Below are positions 1-5,291 of a stretch of 7,809 nt of DNA, in pieces; the first letter of the stretch is position 1; every line of letters begins with the position of its first letter. The position numbers and the translations under genes were made by a program. Source of the stretch: Ruminococcus sp. UBA3665 (GTDB lineage Bacteria > Bacillota > Clostridia > Oscillospirales > Ruminococcaceae); NCBI GenBank assembly GCA_002373165.1, contig DFJS01000014.1, positions 5,092 through 12,900 on the forward strand, given 5' to 3'. The notes below the pieces were generated by a model. The model had not been told where the DNA came from. It worked only from the letters and a program-made list of their open reading frames with translations, and ran no database searches.

Positions 1-1010
1 TCCGGTTTGGATGGTTCCGGTTTGGGCGGAGCGGGTTCCGGCTGAGGTGCAGGAGCTTCCGGCGGCTGTGCCGGAAACGGCTGTGTAGAAGCGGCCGTTT
101 GTTCGGCCATTTTCTGCTGAGCCTGAATTCTGGCCTGTTCGCGAACCTGTTCGGCAGAATAAACCTGTGTACTGCTGCTGACGGCTTCTTTTTTGGGCCG
201 GGGAGCTTCCAGCGCACGGAGAGCTTCTTCTTCCAGTTCCTGACGGCGCATTCTTGCAGTTTTTTCGCGTTCAGCCTTCTGATAGGGCGATTCTTCGCTG
301 ACGGGCTTGGCGGAAAAATTTTCAGAAATAGAAGATTTTTTCTCTTCCGGCAGAGCTTCTTTGCCGGATTCCGGTTCATACAGCGGATTCTGTACCGCCG
401 CAGGCTGTAATTTTTTCTTAGGCTTTTCGGCCGGGAGTTCTTCCTGTTCAAATTCCTCGTCTTCCATATCGTCGGTGCCGTTCCGGGCGATGTGCACCAG
501 AAGCATGACAATCAGCAGAACGCACGGTGCCACCAGAAAGGCCATCAGGCCGTTGACAGAAGTTGCAAATTTGATATACCAGTACAGTTCCGGACTTGAC
601 CAGACACAGACGGCAAAAATATTTGTTCTGGGAATCACCAGATCAGTTCCCTGTTCTTTGGCGGTGCCGGGGTAATAATTCACAGTGCCGTCTTCCAGTT
701 CTTCTATTTTATAGATATTGCGCAGTGCCAGCGTACCGTCTGCCAGATAGCACAGCACTTTATTGCCCTCGTGCAGCTCGGAAATGACAGCGGCCTCGGC
801 GGCAACCAGCGATTCACCCGGAATGGAAGCCGCAGGATTGCCGGACAGTTCCATTTCGTCAGAATCCTGCATGTAAAGATAATACCCGGCCACACGGGGC
901 ACCCTGTCGCCGGAGAAAATCAGGTTGACCGCTACCGTACATGCCACCAGAAGCAGCAGTACAAACACCAGCAGGCCGGCAAACAGCGAACCGCTTTTTT
1001 TTCTTTTCAT
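1..1010 (-). CDS. Signal-peptidase-like two-pass membrane protein with Pro/Glu-rich tail (partial, C-terminus off the window)
   Basis: An uninterrupted frame runs from an ATG at 1010 leftwards off the window edge, giving 336 codons without a stop. A basic start (MKRKKS) leads into membrane segment 1 (about residues 9-32), an extracytoplasmic domain (33-148), membrane segment 2 (about 150-174) and a cytoplasmic tail. The tail is acidic (DDMEDEEFEQEE), then charged and coiled-coil-like, then Pro/Ala/Glu-rich (PPEAPAPQPEPAPPKPEP). The outer domain follows the layout of S26 signal peptidases: GYYLYMQ-SDEM (43-53) sits where SxSM is expected, IPGESLV (63-69) like PxGSLV, and EGNKVLCYLADGT (81-93) like the GDVVTF strand. 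In this inferred alignment the catalytic Ser falls on Glu52 and the His/Lys partner is absent, so peptidase activity is unlikely. The ribosome binding site (AAGGAG) lies about 13 nt upstream. No strong promoter is visible in 1011-1082. The function is unknown; a scaffold or envelope role is a guess. Confidence 0.7.
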   Translation of the reverse strand, partial: MKRKKSGSLFAGLLVFVLLLLVACTVAVNLIFSGDRVPRVAGYYLYMQDSDEMELSGNPAASIPGESLVAAEAAVISELHEGNKVLCYLADGTLALRNIYKIEELEDGTVNYYPGTAKEQGTDLVIPRTNIFAVCVWSSPELYWYIKFATSVNGLMAFLVAPCVLLIVMLLVHIARNGTDDMEDEEFEQEELPAEKPKKKLQPAAVQNPLYEPESGKEALPEEKKSSISENFSAKPVSEESPYQKAEREKTARMRRQELEEEALRALEAPRPKKEAVSSSTQVYSAEQVREQARIQAQQKMAEQTAASTQPFPAQPPEAPAPQPEPAPPKPEPSKP

Positions 1011-1082
1011 ACTCTTGATCTTTCTCCTTTCTGTAGCATGGACTGCCACAAATGAAAGAAATTTGCAAGCATGGCTGTTTTA

Positions 1083-1112
1083 GAAAAAAGGCGGCAGGGG
1101 AGTGCCGCCTTT
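1083..1112 (-). terminator. Rho-independent terminator of the rpsB-tsf operon
   Basis: On the minus strand, 12 nt after the tsf stop, there is a perfect 10-bp stem (AAAGGCGGCA with TGCCGCCTTT; arms 1103-1112 and 1087-1096) around a six-base loop, followed by a run of T (complement of 1084-1089). It should separate tsf from the downstream membrane protein gene. Confidence 0.92.
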
Positions 1113-1123
1113 CTGGTGAGTTA

Positions 1124-2053
1124 TCAGCCTTTTTTAATCATGCTTTCCACTTCTGCGGCGAAATCATCGGCTTTTTTCTCAATGCCTTCGCCGAGTTCAA
1201 AGCAGACAAAACCTGTAATTTCGATCGCACTGCCGGCTTCCTTTGCCTTGGAATCCACATACTGCTTGACAGTCAGCTTGTTTTCCTTGACGAAAGCCTG
1301 TTCCAGCAGGCAGATTTCAGAGTAAATCTTGCCCAGTTTGCCTTCGGCAATTTTGACTTTTGCCTGTTCCGGCTTGCTGGCAAGCTTGGGATCTTCTTCC
1401 ATCTGTTTGAGGATAATTTCTTTTTCCTCGTCAATTCTGGACTGCGGCACATCTTCGCGTACCAGGAAATCCGGATGCATAGCAGCAACCTGGAAATCGC
1501 AGTCTTTCAGAGCTTCCAGCACAGCAGGAGCTGCACCGGCTCCGGTCTTGGCAGCAGTGATAACGCCGGCCTGACCGCCCTGATGTACATAAGCGACAAC
1601 AGCATCGCCTTCCAGACGTGCAAAGCGGCGAATCTGGATATTTTCACGCACGGACAGGAACAGTTCCTGGAGTGCTTCTGCCACGGTCACGGAACCGCCG
1701 GAAATGGTTTCGGCCTTGAGAGCTTCGACATCGGCAGGATTTTTCTCGATGACAGTCTTGGCAACGTTTTCAACAAATTCTTTGAATTTGGGGTTTTTAG
1801 CGGCAAAGTCTGTTTCAATATTGACTTCTACCACAGCACCGGTCTTGTGATCGTCGCTGACAAGTGCAAGTGCAAGGCCTTCGGCAGCAACTCTGCCGGC
1901 CTTTTTGGCCTGAGTAGCAAGGCCTTTTTCACGGAGCAGCTGAACAGCCTTGTCCATATCGCCTTCTGCTTCGGTCAGAGCCTTTTTGCAGTCCATAATG
2001 CCTGCGCCGGTCATCTGACGGAGTTCGTTAATCTGAGCAACAGTAATAGCCAT
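1124..2053 (-). CDS. tsf: Translation elongation factor Ts
   Basis: EF-Ts is the nucleotide exchange factor that removes GDP from EF-Tu in the cytoplasm, recharging it for aminoacyl-tRNA delivery. The 309-aa product carries the N-terminal UBA-like module with the family signature LRQMTGAGIMDCKKAL (11-26) and the core motif TDFAAKN (81-87) that contacts EF-Tu. The C-terminal part (FVKENKLTVKQYVD and following) matches the subdomain typical of longer bacterial forms. The length is slightly above the 283 aa of E. coli. A GAGGT ribosome binding site lies about 7 nt before the ATG at 2053. It follows rpsB after about 25 nt, so the two are co-transcribed as in most bacteria, and it ends at a strong terminator. 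Nothing is anomalous. A 372-codon antisense frame across this gene is a composition artefact. Confidence 0.98.
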   Translation of the reverse strand: MAITVAQINELRQMTGAGIMDCKKALTEAEGDMDKAVQLLREKGLATQAKKAGRVAAEGLALALVSDDHKTGAVVEVNIETDFAAKNPKFKEFVENVAKTVIEKNPADVEALKAETISGGSVTVAEALQELFLSVRENIQIRRFARLEGDAVVAYVHQGGQAGVITAAKTGAGAAPAVLEALKDCDFQVAAMHPDFLVREDVPQSRIDEEKEIILKQMEEDPKLASKPEQAKVKIAEGKLGKIYSEICLLEQAFVKENKLTVKQYVDSKAKEAGSAIEITGFVCFELGEGIEKKADDFAAEVESMIKKG

Positions 2054-2078
2054 GTTGATTACCTCTTTTCTGAATTAA

Positions 2079-2831
2079 TTATGCTTCTTCTTCGGCAGTT
2101 TCGGCCGGAGCTTCTGCCGCATTGGCATCGGAAGCAGAAACAGCGTCTGAACCCTGACGGCCTTCAATAATGGCATCGGCAATTGTGCCGGCAATCAGCT
2201 TGACAGCTCTGATGGCATCGTCATTGCCGGGGATGACATAGTCTACTTCATCCGGATCGCAGTTGGTATCCACAATGGCAACGATCGGAATATTCAGCTT
2301 TTTGGCTTCTGCCACAGCAATTTTTTCTTTTCTGGGGTCAACGATGAAGAGCGCACCGGGGAGCTTCTTCATGTTCTTGATACCGCCCATGAATTTTTCC
2401 AGTTTTTCAATTTCCAGGTTCAGCTTGACAACTTCTTTTTTCGGCAGCAGGTCGAAAGTGCCGTCCTCAGCCATTGTGTGAAGCTGATCCAGTCTCTGGA
2501 TTCTTCTCTGGATTGTCTTGAAGTTTGTCATCATGCCGCCGAGCCATCTGGCATTGACATAATGTGCACCGGCGCGGACAGCTTCTTCTTTGATAGAATC
2601 GCTGGCCTGCTTTTTGGTGCCGACAAACAGAACTTCCTTGCCTTCTGCGGAAATTTCGCGTACAAACAGATAAGCTTCATCGAGTTTCTTGACAGTTTTC
2701 TGAAGATCGATGATATAAATGCCGTTGCGCTCTGTAAAAATATACGGAGCCATTTTCGGGTTCCATCTTCTTGTCTGATGGCCGAAGTGTACGCCTGCTT
2801 CCAGCAGCTGTTTCATTGATACTACACCCAT
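2079..2831 (-). CDS. rpsB: 30S ribosomal protein S2
   Basis: S2 is a structural protein of the small ribosomal subunit, bound near the head-body junction and needed for S1 docking and initiation where S1 exists. The 250-aa product opens with the hallmark SMKQLLEAGVHFGHQTRRWNPKM (from residue 5) and contains FVGTKKQA (69-76), ARWLGGMMTNF (94-104) and the second signature PGALFIVDPRKEKIAVAEA (from 158). The C-terminal extension (about 226-250) is Ala/Glu/Asp-rich and low in complexity, as in many Firmicutes. The ATG at 2831 is supported by a perfect AGGAGG (complement of 2839-2844), 7 nt away. It is the first gene of the operon with tsf. A promoter lies at 2948-2976, giving a leader of about 110 nt that can fold, so feedback control by S2 is possible but not shown. 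Confidence 0.98.
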   Translation of the reverse strand: MGVVSMKQLLEAGVHFGHQTRRWNPKMAPYIFTERNGIYIIDLQKTVKKLDEAYLFVREISAEGKEVLFVGTKKQASDSIKEEAVRAGAHYVNARWLGGMMTNFKTIQRRIQRLDQLHTMAEDGTFDLLPKKEVVKLNLEIEKLEKFMGGIKNMKKLPGALFIVDPRKEKIAVAEAKKLNIPIVAIVDTNCDPDEVDYVIPGNDDAIRAVKLIAGTIADAIIEGRQGSDAVSASDANAAEAPAETAEEEA

Positions 2832-2941
2832 TGTAGTTCCTCCTAAAAATAAAAATTTGGTTATTGAATCCTCCGTCCGCTGACTTCCGGCAACATGAAA
2901 TCAGATGCACCCAGCCGGCAGAATCACGGACGTGCGAAATC
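2832..2941 (-). promoter_or_regulatory. Structured 5' leader of rpsB (candidate autoregulatory RNA)
   Basis: Between the predicted start of transcription (about 2941) and the rpsB ATG, the minus-strand RNA can form a closing helix CGTCCG with CGGACG, an inner CCGG/CCGG helix with flanking TTC/GAA, and a small apical GCAT/ATGT stem. An unstructured A/T-rich stretch and the AGGAGG follow. Ribosomal protein leaders often carry feedback binding sites, but I do not recognise a named family here. Confidence 0.4.
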
Positions 2942-2947
2942 CTGATT

Positions 2948-2976
2948 ATTATAACATATTCTGCGGCAAAAAGCAA
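2948..2976 (-). promoter_or_regulatory. Sigma-A promoter of rpsB-tsf
   Basis: On the minus strand, -35 TTGCTT (complement of 2971-2976), a 17-bp spacer, and -10 TATAAT (complement of 2948-2953) with the extended TGt just upstream. The A/T-rich DNA directly upstream (2979-3020) could serve as an UP element. Confidence 0.85.
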
Positions 2977-2978
2977 GA

Positions 2979-3020
2979 GAAAATCAAAATAAAATTTCAC
3001 AAAATTTTCTGTTGATTTTC
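2979..3020 (-). terminator. A/T-rich inverted repeat; weak terminator of the miniprotein gene and/or UP element of rpsB
   Basis: Nested symmetry: GAAAATCAA (2979-2987) pairs with TTGATTTTC (3012-3020), and inside it AAAATTT (2991-2997) pairs with AAATTTT (3002-3008) around a CACA loop. On the minus strand the hairpin follows the 3039-3203 gene by about 18 nt and is followed by CTCTTGCTTTTT. The stem is weak for a terminator because it is mostly A-T pairs. It also sits immediately upstream of the rpsB -35 box. Confidence 0.45.
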
Positions 3021-3038
3021 GGCAGATATGATAAAAGC

Positions 3039-3203
3039 TTACTCTTCGTCGTCATCATCGTCGTCCTGATGCTTCTTTTTTTTCAGCGACAGAATGCCGG
3101 TGACAAGAATCAGCACAGCGGCAACCGCGGCCAGAATCACCCACAGTACGATATTTCTGGGGTCATTGGTAGCCGGAAGGACTTCGGCAGACAATAGAAA
3201 CAT
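3039..3203 (-). CDS. 54-aa membrane miniprotein with LPATN sorting-like motif and poly-Asp tail
   Basis: The frame reads MFLLSAEVLPATND, then a hydrophobic helix (about 18-40, NIVLWVILAAVAAVLILVTG), then KKKKHQ and DDDDDDEE. An AAGGAG ribosome binding site lies 9 nt before the ATG at 3203, and a strong promoter (3258-3286) drives it, so it is very likely a real gene despite its size. The order LPxTx - hydrophobic helix - Lys cluster is that of a C-terminal sortase sorting signal, but with Asn in place of the usual Gly, no cargo domain in front, and an acidic tail behind. There is no cleavable signal peptide ahead of the helix. It may be a one-pass membrane protein with a tiny outer N-terminus. 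Its role is unknown; an interaction with the sortase or envelope machinery is speculation. Confidence 0.8.
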   Translation of the reverse strand: MFLLSAEVLPATNDPRNIVLWVILAAVAAVLILVTGILSLKKKKHQDDDDDDEE

Positions 3204-3234
3204 GATTTCTCTCTCCTTGCAGTTGAATTAGAAC

Positions 3235-3248
3235 AGCGCGTTTGCGCT
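3235..3248 (-). promoter_or_regulatory. 5'-end stem-loop of the miniprotein mRNA
   Basis: A perfect AGCGC/GCGCT stem with a four-base loop begins only about 3-4 nt after the predicted transcription start (near 3251) on the minus strand. A hairpin this close to the 5' end could stabilise the mRNA, or the DNA palindrome could be an operator. Confidence 0.4.
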
Positions 3249-3257
3249 CCCGGTTTG

Positions 3258-3286
3258 ATGATAGCATATTTTTCCTGTTTTGTCAA
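3258..3286 (-). promoter_or_regulatory. Sigma-A promoter of the miniprotein gene
   Basis: On the minus strand, -35 TTGACA (complement of 3281-3286, perfect), a 17-bp spacer and -10 TATCAT (complement of 3258-3263), preceded by the extended TGc. Confidence 0.85.
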
Positions 3287-3290
3287 GGAC

Positions 3291-3319
3291 TTGCAAAATT
3301 TTAAGAAATATGCTATAAT
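3291..3319 (+). promoter_or_regulatory. Sigma-A promoter of the radical SAM gene
   Basis: -35 TTGCAA (3291-3296), a 17-bp spacer and a perfect -10 TATAAT (3314-3319) with extended TGc. Its -35 lies 4 bp from the -35 of the divergent miniprotein promoter, and the two promoters form an imperfect inverted repeat. Confidence 0.82.
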
Positions 3320-3350
3320 CATAAAAGAGGTGATTGTTATTAAATCTGCT

Positions 3351-4226
3351 ATGACATGCTGTGAACTGTGCCCCAGAAAATGCCGCGCCGACAGAACAAA
3401 ACATGCCGGATTCTGCGGCGGAACAGACAGGCTCCGGGTAGCCGCGGCCATGCTTCACCAGTGGGAAGAACCCTGCATCAGCGGCAAATCCGGTTCCGGA
3501 GCCGTGTTCTTTTCCGGGTGTGCCCTGCAATGCTGTTTCTGTCAGAACGAGAGTATCTCAAATCAGAATTTCGGAAAAGAACTTTCTGTGCCGCGTCTTG
3601 CAGAAATTTTTCTGGAGCTTCAGGAACAGGGCGCACATAATCTGAATCTGGTGACGGCAGGGCATCAGCTGCCGTTTGTCATTCCGGCTCTGGAGCTGGC
3701 AAAGCCGGAACTGCATATTCCTGTTGTATACAATTCAGGCGGCTACGAACTCGCCTCAGCACTCCGGCAGCTGGACGGCCTGATTGATATCTATCTGCCG
3801 GATGTGAAATTTCTGTATCCGGAAACGGCGCAGAAGTATGCCCATGCTCCGGATTATCCGGAAACTGCCTTTCTTGCACTGGAAGAAATGCTCCGGCAGA
3901 CGGGCAGGCCTGTTCTGGAAAATCAGCTTTTAAAACGCGGCTGTATCGTGCGGCATCTTGTCATGCCGGGACACAGGCATGAATCAATTGCACTGCTCCG
4001 GCATCTGGCGGAACGCTTCGGCACAGAGCAGTTTCTGCTGAGTCTGATGGCGCAGTATACGCCTGTCCGGCAGCAGGCATTCCCGGAGCTGAACAGGCGC
4101 ATCACCAAAATGGAATATTACAGTGTTCTGAAAACATGTCAGGAGCTGGGCTTTTCCGGCTTCTGTCAGGAAACTGCTTCTGCAAAAAGCGAATATACTC
4201 CGGATTTCCGGCTTCAGGGATTATAA
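3351..4226 (+). CDS. Radical SAM protein of the COG1313 (PflX) family
   Basis: This is a 291-aa homologue of pyruvate formate-lyase activating enzymes, an uncharacterised iron-sulfur family that should cleave S-adenosylmethionine to make a radical. The CxxxCxxC cluster motif is Cys57, Cys61 and Cys64 in FFSGCALQCCFCQN. It is preceded by the family's N-terminal Cys-rich motif CCELCPRKCRADR...GFCGG (Cys3, 4, 7, 11, 22), perhaps a second metal site. Other family landmarks are LQEQGAHNLNLVTAGH, IPVVYNSGGYE, GLIDIYLPDVKF, RHLVMPGH and SLMAQYTPV. ATG 3351 is chosen because the Cys motif starts at once. However, the only Shine-Dalgarno-like GAGGTG (3327-3332) lies about 20 nt away and would fit an unusual ATT start at 3339. 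No glycyl-radical enzyme partner is nearby. Its stop abuts the stop of the convergent gene. Confidence 0.9.
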   Translation: MTCCELCPRKCRADRTKHAGFCGGTDRLRVAAAMLHQWEEPCISGKSGSGAVFFSGCALQCCFCQNESISNQNFGKELSVPRLAEIFLELQEQGAHNLNLVTAGHQLPFVIPALELAKPELHIPVVYNSGGYELASALRQLDGLIDIYLPDVKFLYPETAQKYAHAPDYPETAFLALEEMLRQTGRPVLENQLLKRGCIVRHLVMPGHRHESIALLRHLAERFGTEQFLLSLMAQYTPVRQQAFPELNRRITKMEYYSVLKTCQELGFSGFCQETASAKSEYTPDFRLQGL

Positions 4227-5174
4227 TCACGGCTGATAGATTGTAATAATAAACCCGTCGGCATTATTGCCGGAGATATCATAAGAACTCTGATTGGACG
4301 GAACGGCAAAGGAAGTAGTTTCGCTGTTCAGATCGGCCGGGACATAGTACATCCCGTAAGATTCATTCCCGCAGGTGACGACCAGCATATTGCTGACGGA
4401 ATACTGCCGGATTTCCTGCAAAAACTCTTCCAGACAGATGCCCCTCTTGGTCATGTAAGCGGCCGGCGCAAGTCCTACATACCGGAAAGTCGCCGAACGG
4501 CGTTCTGTGATATCTTCATCAAAGAATGCTTCTTTTCCTTCCGGGTAGCGGAGCACAAAACCGTATTCGGCAGCATGTTCGGCCAGCCAGGCGTAATCGC
4601 CTTCCGGCCGGTAGGCATAGGAACTTCCTGTTTCCGGGAACACGCCGACAGTCAGCGTTCTGCCTGTATGAAAATCCGGGTCAGTGGCTTCCGGCTTGTA
4701 GCCGCCGATCATGCGCAGGTCGTGAATGCCCGTTGTCTGACTGAACGTTTCGAACCAGTCATCCATGGCCAGTGCGGCGACTCTGTCCAGACCGACTTCC
4801 CAGTCCGCGGCGGTATAGGGCTTGACGGAAAGATTTTTGCTGTCCAGAATGCTCTTGATTGTAACAAACTGGATATCCTGTTCTGTCATGCGGCAGGGAA
4901 ACGCCTGATTGACCAGAATCAGATGACCTGTATGCATTTTTTCTGTTTCGACAGAAACTTTGGGATAATTTTTCTCAGCATCGGCATCGACGGTCTGATT
5001 GGTGATGGTAATGCGTTCCACTTCGGTATCTTCTCCGGAACCGGTATTTTTATTCCGGCGGATGCTCCTGACACAGCCGGAAATGCCGATAATCAGAAAA
5101 ATCAGCACAAGCAGTCCGGCCATAAAAATACGGTCGTACCGGGCGTGACGGACGGTTTTTTTGCGGTTTGCCAC
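4227..5174 (-). CDS. Membrane-anchored VanY/M15B D,D-carboxypeptidase-like protein, probably catalytically inactive
   Basis: The 315-aa product has a basic N-terminus, a membrane segment (about 17-33) ending in ISGC (Cys34, possibly a lipobox), a low-complexity linker (about 40-80) and an outer domain. That domain follows the VanY order: HLILVNQAFP (84-93), IGGYKP (156-161, like SGYRS), HTGRTLTVGV (169-178, like HQTGLAxDI), YAWLAEHAAEYGFVLRYPEGKE (from 194), FRYVG (230-234) and CLEEFL (247-252). VanY enzymes bind zinc through His, Asp and His and use a Glu in EPWH. Here the Asp position is Thr175, EPWH is replaced by RSAT, and the loop between the GYR and HTG motifs is shortened, so peptidase activity is doubtful; a peptidoglycan-binding role is inferred. 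The start is GTG with AAGGAG 10 nt upstream. A promoter with two flanking palindromes suggests repression. Confidence 0.82.
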   Translation of the reverse strand: MANRKKTVRHARYDRIFMAGLLVLIFLIIGISGCVRSIRRNKNTGSGEDTEVERITITNQTVDADAEKNYPKVSVETEKMHTGHLILVNQAFPCRMTEQDIQFVTIKSILDSKNLSVKPYTAADWEVGLDRVAALAMDDWFETFSQTTGIHDLRMIGGYKPEATDPDFHTGRTLTVGVFPETGSSYAYRPEGDYAWLAEHAAEYGFVLRYPEGKEAFFDEDITERRSATFRYVGLAPAAYMTKRGICLEEFLQEIRQYSVSNMLVVTCGNESYGMYYVPADLNSETTSFAVPSNQSSYDISGNNADGFIITIYQP

Positions 5175-5189
5175 AGCAGATTCACTCCT

Positions 5190-5230
5190 TCTGACAGATT
5201 ATCTTATTATTATAGCACAAATCTGACAGA
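5190..5230. promoter_or_regulatory. Paired TCTGACAGA palindromes, candidate operator
   Basis: The 9-bp near-palindrome TCTG-A-CAGA occurs at 5190-5198 (just after the predicted start of transcription) and again at 5222-5230 (inside the -35/-10 spacer), 32 bp apart, about three helical turns. A dimeric repressor at both sites would cover the promoter. The protein is unknown. Confidence 0.4.
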
Positions 5231-5237
5231 ATGTAAA
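5209..5237 (-). promoter_or_regulatory. Sigma-A promoter of the VanY-like gene
   Basis: On the minus strand, -35 TTTACA (complement of 5232-5237), a 17-bp spacer, and a perfect -10 TATAAT (complement of 5209-5214) with extended TGc. The predicted start is near 5202, about 28 nt before the GTG. Confidence 0.82.
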
Positions 5238-5262
5238 CAGTTTTGCAGTAAATTTTTCAGGA

Positions 5263-5291
5263 TTGACAAATCCTGCCGAAAGTGAGATGAT
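5263..5291 (+). promoter_or_regulatory. Possible promoter for the ClC-HAD operon
   Basis: A perfect TTGACA (5263-5268) with a 17-bp spacer to GATGAT (5286-5291, 4 of 6 matches). If this is the true promoter, the ATG at 5287 would lie within the -10 box and translation would have to start further downstream. The operon promoter or the start is therefore uncertain. Confidence 0.3.

Noticed and set aside
99..675. Plus-strand frames in the first 700 bases
   Set aside because: They are shadows of the minus-strand membrane protein frame, which is open from 1010 to the window edge and has sensible membrane and Pro-rich segments.
1052..2170. 372-codon plus-strand open frame antisense to tsf
   Set aside because: It mirrors the codon pattern of a clear EF-Ts gene, is Phe/Cys-rich without any domain, and has no ribosome binding site.
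5175..5290. Fluoride riboswitch upstream of the ClC gene
   Set aside because: The conserved crcB-motif core could not be found in this stretch.
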